This document shows, in pieces, positions 11,301 to 23,639 of a DNA stretch of 64,000 bases. The first letter of the stretch is position 1. The number at the start of each line of letters is the position of its first letter. The position numbers were made by a program, and so were the translations under genes. Source of the stretch: Nematostella vectensis (lineage: Eukaryota; Cnidaria; Anthozoa; Actiniaria; Edwardsiidae); the NCBI RefSeq assembly GCF_932526225.1, contig NC_064041.1, forward strand, positions 16,239,888 to 16,303,887, written 5' to 3'. A model generated the notes under the pieces. That model made no database searches. It was not told the origin of the DNA and was given only the letters and a program-made list of their open reading frames with translations.

Positions 11301-14300
11301 AGAAGTACGGCTCCTAAAAAACGTAGAGGCCCTCCTTTGAAGGACCTTATTTTTCAGAGCCCCCGATTTTGGTGGTTAAAAATTTTCGGAGCCCCGCCCC
11401 CCTTTATATCTTCCCTTTCCCCCCCCCCCCCCCCCCCCTCTATATCTTCCCTTCCCCCACCCCCCTCTATATCTCCCCTCCCCTCCTCGGTGTATTTAAT
11501 GAACACTCTCTGAGCGCAATATAAGGGTAGATAAGATGAGTGTAAGGTACATTAGGTTAACGGGTAGTGTATGGAAGGTCGTAGGGAAAATAATTTTATT
11601 AAATGCGATTGAATGTGAATCGTTAAATCCATTCACCTTCTGGGTATCAACACTGTGTACTCTCTTGATCTCTCCAGTTCGCTGAACCAAGTCAAAGTTA
11701 TTCTTGTAACCAGCACATAACAGCGGCTCCTGGCTCTCTGTTAGAAGGATGGTCAGTAGTATCGCGGGCTCACTAAAAGTCACTTCCTACAAGGTGAGAG
11801 ATGATAAACTTCATTATGGATGAAAGATCACCATGATGCTTACAAAATCAGGCTTGTCACAACATAATTTAACGATTTAATACAAACCTGATAATTTATT
11901 AACCTCATTAATTTAATACAACAGCTCGACAAGAAGAATATTCGTTTAATAATTTTGTGCCAATAATTTGAATCATAAAATAAGTTAAACAATAACACAA
12001 CAACAATTTAACAAATGTAAAAAAGTACCGCTGAACTTTGAAAAACACTGTGAAGGCTCGTTCAGGTAACATAAATAAAAGTCGAACTCCAAAACTATTT
12101 GCGGTTACAAGGTTTCGATTTACAGTATCAAGATTGCAAAATTATACTGTACAGACATAACGATACAATGACGATGCAAATATCACTCACCCGTATCAAC
12201 TCGAAGCCTTCTGTCATATCGCGCACGTTGCCAACCGCCCACGAACTCCAGACCAGCGGATGTTTCCATTTGAGCAGGGCCACCTTTCTCCCACAGGCGA
12301 CAGCTAAGAAAAGTGGCTGACTGCTTCTTAAGGCGGCAAACAGATGGCACCCTGGGAAACGAAATGTCACCAACATTACGTCCAATGACCAATGACCAAT
12401 GTTAATGCCGATTACAAAACCTGCCTATGATTTTCACTACGGAAATCGGAAATCCTGTGAAGTTCTAAAACGTACGTAGACAACACGACTTCCTGCAAGT
12501 TTACGTGGAATTTATTAACGCACACTGTTCTGAAAGGGGAATAAGGGGACTAATGAACCGGATTCCCAAATAAATACGGTATGTAATGTCCTAATAAGGA
12601 TAAACGACGGTAGTTCTCGTTGGGATGGCGGGATAAAAAAATAAGAAATGGGTTATTATTTTCCTCCTATACTTTTTCTGTGCACTCTTCACTAGTGAAC
12701 ATTCCTAACCCTAAAAATAGAAGATCAAATTTGCTGTACGCGGGCTAGTGTTCCTGGCACGCCCACCTTTCGTCCTGTCTAATTTATGCTTCTTGCAGTC
12801 TTCTCGCGTGAAGACCACGTCCTCGTCCTCCTCGAGGTCCGATAGCTTGAACACGCACACGCGCGGGTTGTGGAACTCTTTGCTTTTCTCCACGCGGAAC
12901 AGCAACAAACCATAAGCCTCGAGCACGTAAAGCTGTTGGCATATCACTGACCGGTCGAACAGCTGGCGCATGCTCTTCCCCTCTGTTGATCACGTGATGT
13001 TTTTAAATGACAAGTGGTGTGCAAATGAGGCTGCCGGCGTACACGATGGGGGGGGGGGGGGGGGGGGGGGAGGGGAAGGCACGAGGTTTGACTTCTCCCT
13101 TATAGGGGTGGTGTCCAGGAAGGGAAACGAATGGCAGACAACTTTTGTTTATTTATTTTTGTATTTTACCTTGAACGAGATAGATGCCTTCCTCTGTACC
13201 CAGCAACACACTGTCACCTGCAATCATGAACAGCTCTTTGAATAAAGATTGACATTTCATATCTTAACTTCACATAATTTAGAATTTATGTGACATATGA
13301 AGAAAACGTTGTCGTTTTGAGGGACTGGTACCAAGGAATCTTAGTTTCTTTTCAGATACTTTCTCCATTGACCAAAGATGGTCACAGTCACTGTTTTTCT
13401 TTTCTGATTACAAGTCGTAAAGTTTACGAAGCACCTGCGGCACGGCAACCTTGAAAATGAAATGGATCATACAGTTTTTCCAACGGAAATATATTAGTTT
13501 CCTTATATGGAAGTGACCGCGTTTGGCAGAAACTTTTGGATAAATTTTCTTGATATGGGTGATTTTAAAATATCTAAACACATAAAATGCCTCTCTTAAA
13601 AAGAAAAACGTTGTTTCTTAGCCCGTCATTATTTGGGAGCGTGAAATGTTTGAAAGTTTCTCGTGAACCTTGCAAGAACACTGACACAACAACACAAAAA
13701 CTCAAAAACACCCTGCTTCGTCCAACCTTGCAGTTGTCATAGTAACAGTGACGTCATACCCACCCCAAGAATCGCCGCAGAGAACCTTGTGAGGGAAGTC
13801 TTCATAAACAAACTGTGGTTGCCATGGCTACAAAATAATCACATTCAAGAGAAGATGAAGTAGACCAAAGAAGTAGAGATATGATATGATGACTACGCAC
13901 TCTTGAAGCCTTACCTCGACTTTAATATTTGCAGACGTAGATGTTTGAAGACTCGTCGGTGCGTCTCCTTTCACAATCGTCTTCAACTTCAACGACTTTA
14001 GAAACAAGTAAAGATAAAAATAAACTTAGTCGGAACAACAAGTAACCAATGCGTCCAAAGCTTTGACACCCACCTGCCCAAACTGAAGAAAGAGCTGCTC
14101 TCTCTCCGAGTGCTTTCGTCTGTGGCCTCTTGGCGATTCTGAGATCGCGTTACCCCACGAGTTACGCACACTTAATTTCTGTTGAAAGAATTGTGATGTT
14201 ACTCCGTGTGTAGAAGGGAGGGGGGGGGGGGGGGTGAGTTAGGCCTTTATACCACATCTGTCATTTTGGCATAGAGGGGAGAGAGGGGGTGGTTGGGGGC

Positions 14301-17300
14301 TAGGCAGAGAGAAAATGGGGGAGTTGATCCTAAACCTGGCATTATGCCATAGATGGGAGAGGAGGTAGGCTTAGTCACCCTTACACATCTCGTCTTTGGG
14401 GTGGGGAGGGGTGGAGGTTGATGGGAGAAATAAAGAGATGTGGCTTAGTCACCCTTACACATCTCGTCTTTGGGGGGGGGGGGGATGGAGGTTGATGGGA
14501 GAAATAAAGAGATGTGGCTTAGTTACCCTTACACATCTCGTCTTTGGGGGGGGGGTGGAGGTTGATGGGAGAAATGAAGAGATGTGGCTTAGATATCCTT
14601 ACACATCTCGTCTTTGGGGGGGGGGTGGAGGTTGGGAGAAATGAAGAGATGTGGAGATGTGGCTTAGTTAGCCTTACACATCTCGTCTTTGGGGGGGGGG
14701 GGGTACATACCTCATGCATATGATCCTGCCATAGCCTCGTTATCAAGCTGTCGAGCGTCCGCTGACGCCTAATGCTGAATATCGGGGAGGCGTATGCCGC
14801 CTTTTCGCCGTTGATCACTAAGACAGCACAGACGTGTGAGTGGCGAAAAACAAGGCACGTGGAGAAACGATAACTCTTACGTTTGACGAGCAGAAAGTTT
14901 CTGAACTCTAAATGGCTGTGAAATACTGGAGGGCAGGGTAACGGAGGTCCAAATATGGGAACATTGCGTTCAGAATACACGGTCACCCTGTGGAGATTAC
15001 AAATACAATTGTTGATCACGATAAAGGCGAGATTTATTCGTCTACGTGTAAGTCCGTGTCTCTGCCCGTCTGCTGTCTTTTTGTCCGTCAGTCTCTATCT
15101 CTGTCCATGTGACTGTCCTTCTGTGTGTTCTTCCGTCTGTCTGTTTGTTCGTCTGTGTGTGTCAGTTCGTCATACTTCTGACTGTTCGTCTGTTTTTCTT
15201 ACCTGTAACTGTCATCGTGTTTATTGTAGGTCACAAGTGCGAATATATCTTCGAGTTATTAAGGAAATACAAGTATTCGGCGTAAAAAACACAGCTGAAC
15301 ACTGCGTAAAACCATACGGACTTTAAGAATTGCGATGGCTGAGCCACAACGATATCACACGTTAGATCTTAGCGTGCGTCGTCCTGAATCTTAAATTTCT
15401 TATAATAGAAAGTAAGGATACGAATGAACTTGGACTTGACGCCTAGAGGTGAGAATGATGGTTTGTACTCGTCGTCAGTGTCTTGAAACACGATGGTTAC
15501 GATGTCGTTACCGATGTGTCGTTTTCGCTCCACCTGCAAGCGAACATGCATCAGTGATGTGATATTGAATCCATCTTATGAATAAAATGGAGGTCAATTT
15601 TGACTAATAAAACCTCTTAAAGTTCTGACGTTGTCTTAGATTCGGCACGGGATAAAAAGGAGGCGAGCCAAGTAATATAGTAGGGAACGAATCAGCCATA
15701 TTTAAGCCAGAGCTCCACTCGCATGGAGACAGGCATCAGTATACAACACATCACTTTCTTCACATAGGGTTGTATGGAAAAAGATTCACGTTTCACCTTA
15801 TTTTTAAACACGTGATACTCACGTGCGTACTCTGTCATCATGCCTACTGTTGGTTGTCTGGTGTTCAGGGGTACGACACGTGCCAACCACGTGGCTATAA
15901 TGACGTCATACCTGTTGTGGATTGTCGGGTGTGTATGGTAGAAGAGAAGACACGTGGAACATGATCTCGTGACCCTCGTAGACGGTGAAGACAGATTGTG
16001 ATCCCGTCATGTCGTCTACGAGAAATAATACAAATAAAAAATTGGCATATATCGTTACACATTACCGACGAATAGGAAAGTATATTGAAATACATTGATC
16101 TGCTGTTTCCCTGCAACGAGGGAAATTTGTGAGAAATGCTTTTTTTAATCTGACATTTCCTTGCTTTGGAAGTACCCAATGCTATCATTGCGAATGATGA
16201 AAGGCAGACAGTGCTGCAAGGAGATCATGCAGTTAGATCTCGTGACTCACTTTTTACGTCCAGTCCCCCACGGTAGCCCTGCCATCCGTGTAGCTCCACG
16301 CGATCGCCCAGCAGCTTCAGGAAACGGTTGAACTCCTCGCTTCCAGTCTCTACAAAATACAGAGCAGTTTAAACAAACTCTGTCAGCCGCCATTTTGTGG
16401 CAAAGTAACAAATGTAAGAGAGTATCTATTTCCATCGACTCAGTTGGAGAATCTTTTGTAATGTCGCATCTGTGACATAATATATATTATTAATAATAAA
16501 TACTACTTATTGACGTTCAGAGACAACATGGGTCGCTCACCGTTACTGAACATCTCATCGTCGCTGGTTTGACCAGCTTTGGCGTACAAAACTCCGAACT
16601 TGTAATTGACCGAGCCTTCCTGTTCTTCGAGCGTAAGTAATTCCTAGAAAGATTAAAAGAGCGCAAGTAATTCCTAGAAAAGATTAAAAGATCGTAAGTA
16701 ATTCCTAGAAAACATCAAAAGAGCGTAAGTAATTCCTAGTAAAGATCAAAATAGCGTGAGTTATTCCTAGAAAAGATCAAAAGAGATGAGAATCAAAGCA
16801 CTCGATATCTGGCGGAATTCAAGCTAAATTTGACCGATAAATAAAAAAGAATGAGTAGATAGATTGAACGTGAAAACTGTTTTGTAAAGATATGGACTTG
16901 GGAAAGCAGGGAAATGAATACAGCGCAAGAATTGTTATCTTATACCAGCCATAACATAACAGATAACGGGACACGCTATCTGGCCACACCAGATTTTAAA
17001 GTAAATATTTGGGTTACCGCTGACCTGTTGGAACTCGGGGCTCGACACCTCTCGCGGACCTTTCTCCAGTTTCTCCACACCAAACGACCTGAGACGACAT
17101 ACAATTAGGTCAGCCGTAAGCGAGATAAACTTTTTTTTTCTGATAAGAACGTCTAATTTTCTGTTGAAGCTGGGCCGATCAGCAGTTTGAGGCTGAAAAT
17201 GTTGTAGTCATGAATGCGCTATCACTGAGTGAGTAAAAATAATTATTTCTATACTTTCGAGTACTTACTTGAGAATGACCTTGGCCGAGATGGGCTTGTT

Positions 17301-20300
17301 CGGACTGAACACGATGCAGATTCTCTCGCTGCCCTTGAATCAGAAAATATCAATCTCTTGTGAATGGCGGTGTCGTGTTTTAAGCAATTCTTACTAATTT
17401 CTATATTAGTATAGCCAAAATATTGTCGGGTCTGGTCATTTGACATTATTTGGTTCTCAAATCGGTTTTTTCGCTACTAACATGCTTTACTTGTAGGCAA
17501 AACATTATGAGTGCAGCGTCGACGAGAGACCACTAGTGTGAATTGACGATATATTACGCCCTGCTAGCCAGGGGGAGGCTCAGGGCCCCCCCTTATAGCA
17601 GCCAAAAATACAGTAAATGTATGAGACATTATCTGAAATACAGGAGAAAATGCCTTGAAAGGGCCTTTTGGGCCCCCTCCTGTTAAAAATCCTGGCTGCG
17701 ACGCTGCCCTGTCTACTCGGGTTTTTCTCACCGTTAAAGAACTTTCAAAGTCAAGAATTCGACCCTTAATTGGAATTGAACGTAACTTCTATTTTTGTTT
17801 GGGTGTCAATGATGCGGTTGTTGTTACCGTTTTTCGCCATAGTATTGCTCTGTACTGAGGCACCCCATAGTTGTCGGCGTCTGTTAGGCAGACCGAGAGC
17901 ACGATCGGGTTCTTGATGCCGTCCAGCGCCACGTAGTTCTGGTGAACCTTGCCCAAGAAATACTTGAAGTACCAGCGCGTGTGGAATTCTGGGTTCTCGA
18001 GGTGTACCACACTCCCCTGGTTACCACTATTGCTTAATTCATTTTGCTAAAAAAAAAATACACCCGAAGTAAATGAAAGAAAAGATGAAAGTATTTCTTC
18101 CGAATAAATTTAAGTGTTGGCTAAAACCTAGAAAAACGAGAGCTCTATTTTGGTCGTAATTAATAATGAGACACCTAAGATGGACGCCGATGTACTGAAT
18201 CACATATCAGTTACTGCGAAGTGAGACCCGTAAGCTCAAAGTAACTTTCTGTGTCCGTGGTTTTGCTATGAGAGACAACATAGCGTTGGGTCTAGGGATT
18301 TATAAATAAATAAAAGCCGCGTTGTCTGACCGAGTAAATTATGCTTCGTTGTAATTCCTTGGAATTTATCGGAGTTTGCACCATCGCGTACCTGCTGGCC
18401 AAGCTCGCCGTTCTCGATGCGAAATTTGGACGCGATCCCTGTGGGTTCCTCGCCACCTCTATTCAACAAGTTCAACTAGGAAAGTACAAGAGCAGGTCAG
18501 ACTACTTCTGGACCTAGCCAGTTAGTGAGTGCCCGCTGCCCCCTAACTCGGTAAACATTCGTTCCTGAGTTTTCTAAAGGGTACAATAGTGTAAAGGGTA
18601 CAATTCTTATAAATTTAAGAGTAGAATAGTTATAGTTTAAAGGGTACAATTCTTATAGTTTAAAGGGTAAAATGCTTATAGTTTAGAGGGTTTAATACCT
18701 ATAGTTTATAGGGTTTAATACTTATAGTTTAAAAGGGTAGAATACTTATAGTGTAAAGGGTCAATACTTGTAGTTTAAAGGGTAGAATATTTAAAGTTTA
18801 AAAAAGAGTAGAATACTTACAGTCTCCAAGGATCCATAATAATGTCTTCTACTCAGTCCAGATCTTCGACTGACGTCAGGCGATGGGATACTGACAAACG
18901 TAATAAAAAGACAATTACATGAAATGCTACAAAATGTACTCGTAATGTTTCGTATGTCACTCGCGTGTTCGTATGTCACTCGCATGTTCGTATGCCACTC
19001 GTTTGTTCGTACGTCACTCGTGTGTTCGTATTTCACTCGCGTGTTCGTATGTCACTCGTGTGCTCGTATGTCACTCATGTGTTTTAGTATGTCACTCGTT
19101 TGTTCGTATTTCACTCGTTTGTTCGTATTTCACTCGCGTGTTCGTATGTCACTCGTGTGCTCGTATGTCACTCATGTGTTTTAGTATGTCACTCGTTTGT
19201 TCGTATTTCACTCGCGTGTTCGTATGTCACTCGTGTCTTCGTATATCACTCACGTATTCGTATGTCACTCGTGTGTTCATGTCACTCGTGTGTTCGTTTG
19301 TCACTCGTGTCTTCGTATGTCACTCGTGTGTTCGTATGTCACTCGCGTGTTCGTATGTCACTCATGTGTTCGTATCTAACTCGTATGTTCGTATGTCACT
19401 CGTGTGTTCATATGTTACTCGATTGTTCGTATGTCACTCGTGTGTTTCATTTTTCACTCGGGTGTTCGTATGTCACTCGTGTGTTCGTATGCCACTCGTG
19501 TGTTTCGTATTTCACTCGTGTGTTCATATCTAACTCGTATGTTCGTATGTTACTCGTGTGTTCGTATCTCACTCGTGTGTTCGAATGTCACTCGTGTGTA
19601 GATCGACTAAATGTAAAATGTTGCTTCAGGGCTTTTTATCTATTTTCACACACGGAATCGGAAATGTACCCTGCTTTTGCGCATTTGAAATCATCGCGAC
19701 GAAGACGCAAAGAGAGAAGGAAGAAAAGGCAACGTTCCGATGATTGGTAGAATTTGCTTTGTTTCTTTTACTATTTCAAACAAGAAAAGAAAAAATTTCG
19801 AGTTTGAAATATGCTGTGTAAACACAGAAAGATACATAGAACCACTGGGAACTACATTAGAACACATAAATAATAGAATCCTATAAGAATCAGTGTGAAT
19901 CCTTTTTCGCATTGATTTGTTTTGGAAACAACAGTGTCACGGAGGTCAGGTTCCAATCTCTTTAACAATGGGTGAATAATTAGTCTGCTAAGGCAGTTAT
20001 CATAATAAGGCCTGAATGTTAAACCAGCTTGACTATCGACACACTCCATCATCCATATGTAAACACAGAAAGATACATAGAACTACTGGGAACTACATTA
20101 GAACACATAAATAATAGAATCCAATATGAATCAGTGTGAATCCTTTTACATTAGAAAAAAAACGATTACGGAAAAGGAGAACGCTTCAAGAGCAAAATAA
20201 TTAAACCACGACTACATTTAATGTAAACAATACAGCGATTAGAAAGCAAAAGTGTTCGATAAAATCAGTCTGAGCTTATCTGAACGCTAACTCTATGTAG

Positions 20301-20424
20301 ACAATGCAAATAAACGCAGCGGACAAATATTAAACACGAACATGAATTAATTGAGAATCAAATGAAGGTGTTGGTACCTGTTTGAGAAAGTTGCAGCTCT
20401 TCTTCGGCCGTAAAACTCGGCCAT
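5364..20424 (-). CDS. GARNL3: GARNL3-like Rap/Ran-GAP and CNH domain protein, 24 exons
   Basis: Exons in transcript order: 20424-20378, 18869-18821, 18475-18392, 18046-17828, 17333-17269, 17088-17025, 16643-16541, 16349-16251, 16015-15912, 15533-15422, 15248-15203, 14987-14881, 14817-14711, 14178-14074, 13995-13915, 13827-13764, 13217-13170, 12982-12767, 12351-12191, 11786-11637, 10880-10811, 10382-10311, 9899-9781, 5780-5364. All have AG/GT borders, phases agree at every junction, and the sum is 2709 bp (902 residues). Residues about 85-160 carry the conserved [15 protein letters not shown] segment. The RapGAP domain is about 180-400 and includes [13 protein letters not shown], whose Asn is the catalytic 'Asn thumb' of Rap GAPs, so GTP-hydrolysis activity on Rap-type GTPases is plausible. 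A CNH domain lies at about 464-764 ([35 protein letters not shown]). The tail from 765 is low complexity. Domain order and text match animal GARNL3. Exon 1 (start [12 protein letters not shown]) is the least certain; an alternative first exon lies at 34711-34901. Confidence 0.92.
5815..6883. repeat. Minisatellite filling GARNL3 last intron (left part)
   Basis: Two related unit types run head to tail. The first is about 56 bp (GTGACTGGCTAGTTTCACAT, then GTGACTGACCTCGTGATC and a short tail), the second about 49 bp (GTGACAGGCTAGTCTTACAT, then a GTTCACTTGACGTG part). The array starts about 35 bp from the acceptor of the last GARNL3 exon. It resumes at 9620-9780 after a transposon insertion. Confidence 0.9.
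7740..7866. repeat. Foldback with 40-bp arms
   Basis: Left arm GGTTGAACGCATCGCATGCT plus TTTAACAGGATAGCAACCAA (7740-7779) pairs with 7827-7866. The loop is about 47 bp. The unit looks like a short inverted-repeat insertion nested in the 6884-9619 element. Confidence 0.8.
7871..7904. repeat. Perfect 15-bp-arm hairpin
   Basis: TCATTGAGACATCTT is followed after 4 bases by its exact reverse complement. It directly abuts the foldback on its left. Confidence 0.8.
8006..8287. repeat. (ATAAT)n pentanucleotide microsatellite
   Basis: About 56 nearly perfect ATAAT units. Both strands are open in several frames (reads such as YYIILYYII), which is not coding evidence. Confidence 0.95.
9620..9780. repeat. 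Minisatellite filling GARNL3 last intron (right part)
   Basis: Continuation of the array at 5815-6883 (units with GGCTAGTCTTACATGTGAC and GTGTTGTGTTACGTGACA). It runs to the donor of the exon ending at 9781, so the whole intron is array plus inserted element. Confidence 0.85.
9960..10097. repeat. Tandem duplication, about 69-bp unit
   Basis: AGTGACACCAGGCAGTTGTC through ACGAGTCCAGGATAC occurs twice in a row in the intron between GARNL3 exons 10382-10311 and 9899-9781. Confidence 0.8.
10759..10830. repeat. Duplicated splice donor in GARNL3
   Basis: The end of exon 10880-10811 with its donor (on the minus strand CTTTTAATC/GTAAGTGTCG) is repeated once about 42 bp downstream in the intron, giving a second donor-like site. 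Confidence 0.7.
14345..14700. repeat. Minisatellite, about 66-bp unit, with G runs
   Basis: About five units of CTTACACATCTCGTCTTTGG, a G run of 6-13, then TGGAGGTTGATGGGAGAAAT and a short tail. It lies in a GARNL3 intron and ends about 10 bp from the donor of exon 14817-14711. Confidence 0.85.
16631..16790. repeat. Tandem copies of a GARNL3 splice acceptor
   Basis: The acceptor and first bases of exon 16643-16541 (plus strand GCGTAAGTAATTCCTAG) are repeated about five times at roughly 31-33 bp spacing into the upstream intron. Each copy keeps the CTAG that reads as an AG acceptor on the minus strand. Confidence 0.75.
17556..17709. mobile_element. MITE, GTAGCCAGG family (degenerate copy)
   Basis: Starts GCTAGCCAGGGGG and ends AATCCTGGCTGCG. 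The interior text ATAGCAGCCAAAAATACAGT and TGAGACATTATCT is shared with the copy at 49405-49562. It lies in a GARNL3 intron. Confidence 0.7.
18575..18810. repeat. About 20-bp minisatellite beside GARNL3 exon 2
   Basis: Units of AAAGGGTAGAATACTTATAG type, degenerate. The array ends about 10 bp from the donor of exon 18869-18821. Confidence 0.8.
18945..19605. repeat. 19-bp minisatellite in GARNL3 intron 1
   Basis: About 35 units of TTCGTATGTCACTCGTGTG with many variants. Long plus-strand reading frames ([12 protein letters not shown] type) are by-products of the repeat. Confidence 0.9.
19818..20148. repeat. 87-bp direct repeat pair
   Basis: AAACACAGAAAGATACATAG to GTGAATCCTTTT occurs at 19818-19905 and at 20061-20148 with few differences. 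The 155 bp between them show no coding or TIR signal. The function is unknown. Confidence 0.7.
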
Positions 20425-22159
20425 GTTCGCTTATCTCTTAGTGCAGGGGATACCAAGGTTTTCCCCTGGAGGGCACGCGGACAATTCAGTGCTTCTGTAG
20501 CTTCGACTTACTAATTCAAATAAAATACCTCTTTTTTTTCAAATGTTTACTAAACAAGGAAGGTCTTGTGAGATAAATCTAGTGACTTGGGTTTTAATTG
20601 AGTCGAGGTTTATCACCGCAACAGTCCACGCAATACAATACGGTGGCGCGGGAAAGATACCACACAACAAAGATCGTGATGGATTGAGTCGTGTGTGAAG
20701 TCCTTTAAATGAAGTATAGCTGTGACTCCAAAGAGCAGTTATTCACACTTCTTATTCAATCTTTTGTAAGTAATCTTCAGCTTGAATGCAAACTTGCAAT
20801 ATTTCGTGGTAAGTACTGGAGAACAATAAATAATAACACAGCCAACCAGAGGCTATGCGACTTGATTTCAGTTTGGCTTCTCGTTGAGTCAACGCTCATA
20901 TATTTCCATCAGAATTAACTCAATGCACGTCTTGTCTGTGATGTCCTTCGATACTTGTATTGTTATAGTGAACCAGGGTTTTGTATCGAAACTCTCACAA
21001 AAGGTCCAGAGTATTTTCACTAAACAGAATCGTCTTGTTTAGCATTCACGGGATTATCCAATTGAAATAGTTATCGGAAACACTTCAACCCTTCTTGAGT
21101 GAATTCGGCTTTCTGCGCTAAGTTCCCTAGTTTCATTTGCATCTAAGCAAAATATACCCGCAAAGTAGATCGGATAAGCAGTGCAATTAGCATACAAGAG
21201 GGCTGACACGGTAGCGAATGCGAACGTTAGTGACCGCCCTGACACTATCGCTGAAACAACTTGACTTTTTATCGCTTGGAAAAAAATCGACATTGCAAAA
21301 ATAAATCCAGCGTAGAGTAATGATTGGTCGAACAAATTGGTCAAGAAAGAGAATAACCAATGTTTACGTGTCATTGTTTTTTATTTAATCTTCGAATGTG
21401 ACGGTGTTATGAGAGCAGAAAGACTAAGCGAATTTGACAATCCATTCATGTCCCTAACAGCCAAACGGAAAGGAAATCACCCCATGCGCACAGGAAACGA
21501 TAGGAGATGTAGTGAAAAGCACCAGGAAACTTTTGAGTCACAACACATTGTGAATGGCTTCTTGCGATTCAAGTTTGTGATGTTTTGATTTGCGCGGCAA
21601 GCCGTGTGTTTGATCAACAGGTATCGATCTACCGACAAACAAAAATTTACGGATATTCGGTAAAATATTACGTAAATTACCAAAAAAAATTTTTGCTTCG
21701 TGTTTTGCAAGTATCTTGATTATAAAAGTAAAAAAAAGATAATCATAAAAAATAATAGCAATAGTGCTGTTCTTTCCATTGTTTTGCTAATTATTTGGTG
21801 AAATAATATGATGCTCTGTACTGCCATGGCAACACGAGATGTAAATCACGTCCCGGAGTTCACGAACACGTGAGGAAAACACGAAAAGTATATCACATTA
21901 TATGCGAGTACCATGTACCAGTCATCTTCATAAAATAATAACAATATTTAGCATTTGACACAGAAGTCATCCCTATGAAAAGTATATATATATATATTAA
22001 AACAAGGACGGCTCTTACGTCGTTACCGAAATCTTTTTATTTAATTATGAACTGCAGCGGCCAAAGTTAATCTAAACATGAAAGCGAATGAGAAAATTAA
22101 AAATAGCATTTTAACCAAGTTCAAGTTCAAGGGCATATTCTACCTCTTACACAGAACAG
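20425..22159. other. Upstream of GARNL3 exon 1; no gene seen
   Basis: AT-rich, with CCAAT-type words (ATTGGTC about 21322, AACCAAT about 21356). No convincing exon. A 106-codon minus frame at 21054-21374 has no recognisable domain and is not called. TA microsatellite at about 21987-21998. Confidence 0.45.
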
Positions 22160-22539
22160 CAGGCCCGTAGCCAGGGGGGGTTCGAGGGGTTCGGACGAAC
22201 CCCCCCCCTCCCCCCCCCCCCCCCCCCCCCACCCGACTTCTAGGTCCGCTCAGAGTAAACAAAAAATATATATAACGTTTGGCTGGATATACCGTGCACA
22301 TCAATATGTCTTTCAAAAAATGACTATAAAAATCTTTTAATAATAATTATCTTTATTATTATCGCTATATGTTAAAGCACTCTGTTAATGACACAAGATT
22401 GAATTTTTGAAACAAGATTGAATATTTGAAGTATTGTTTGCCTAATGTAATAAGGCGAGGAGAGGGGTATACCAGAAATTTGGTCCGCTCAAATGGAAAA
22501 AAACGAACCAAACCGCTCAAAATCCTGGCTACGGGCCTG
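22160..22539. mobile_element. 380-bp MITE, GTAGCCAGG family, AACAG duplication
   Basis: The TIRs are CAGGCCCGTAGCCAGG at the left and the reverse complement of CAGGCCCGTAGCCAGGAT at the right. AACAG flanks both sides (22155-22159, 22540-22544), a 5-bp target duplication. It contains long G and C runs and no coding sequence. Confidence 0.8.
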
Positions 22540-22619
22540 AACAGTGAGATTCGAAACTTTTAGATGCATAAACAGGATTCGCTTTAGAGGGAGGGGGTTA
22601 TAGCTCTTACATAGATTAG

Positions 22620-23451
22620 TGAGATTTGAGATTTTCAGGGGAGTAACCCTTTAGTAAGATTTGAGACTTTCAGGGGCGTAACCCTTTAGTGAGATTTGAG
22701 ACTTTCAGGGGCGTAACCCTTTAGTGAGATTTGAGACTTTCAGGGGCGTAACCCTTTAGTGAGATTTGAGACTTTCAGGGGCGTAACCCTTTAGTGAGAT
22801 TTGAGACTTTCAGGGGCGTAACCCTTTAGTGAGATTTGAGACTTTCAGGGGCGTAACCCTTTAGTGAGATTTGAGACTTTCAGGGGCGTAACCCTTTAGT
22901 GAGATTTGAGACTTTCAGGGGCGTAACCCTTTAGTGAGATTTGAGACTTTCAGGGGCGTAACCCTTTAGTGAGATTTGAGACTTTCAGGGGCGTAACCCT
23001 TTAGTAAGATTTAAGACTTTCAGGGGCGTAACCCTTTAGTGAGATTTGAGACTTTCAGGGGCGTAACCCTTTAGTAAGATTTGAGACTTTCAGGGGCGTA
23101 ACCCTTTAGTAAGATTTGAGACTTTCAGGGGAGTAACCCTTTAGTGAGATTTGAGACTTTCAGGGGCGTAACCCTTTAGTGAGATTTGAGACTTTCAGGG
23201 GCGTAACCCTTTAGTGAGATTTGAGACTTTCAGGGGCGTAACCCTTTAGTGAGATTTGAGACTTTCAGGGGCGTAACCCTTTAGTGGGATTTGAGACTTT
23301 CAGGGGCGTAACCCTTTAGTGAGATTTGGGACTTTCAGGGGAGTAACCCTTTAGTAAGATTTGAGACTTTCAGGGGCGTAACCCTTTAGTGAGATTTGAG
23401 ACTTTCAGGGGAGTAACCCTTTAGTGAGATTTGAGACTTTCAGGGGCGTAA
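22620..23451. repeat. 35-bp minisatellite, left of the Ginger insertion
   Basis: About 23 units of GTGAGATTTGAGACTTTCAG then GGGCGTAACCCTTTA. The same array, same orientation, resumes at 31700-31845. The transposon at 23452-31699 therefore split one array. Confidence 0.95.
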
Positions 23452-23639
23452 TGTACAGGACCCGAAATGATCCCGGGCCCCGAAACGATCCCCAAAAGGC
23501 CCCTAAATGATCCCGGGCCCCGAAACGATCCCAAGGAGTCCCCGAAATGAACCCCGTGGAATTACCAGAATGGACAAAGGAAAAATGGAAGGAAATACTT
23601 TTTGAAGCATTATAAAAAAAATTTAAAACAAAGGCCCGA

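Noticed and set aside
18973-19750. Plus-strand frames rich in [12 protein letters not shown]
   Set aside because: Translation of a 19-bp minisatellite in an intron.
21054-21374. 106-codon minus frame with hydrophobic segments
   Set aside because: No splice context, no recognisable family, AT-rich; probably chance.
22620-23451. CRISPR-like array
   Set aside because: Contiguous 35-bp units without spacers, in an animal genome; a minisatellite.
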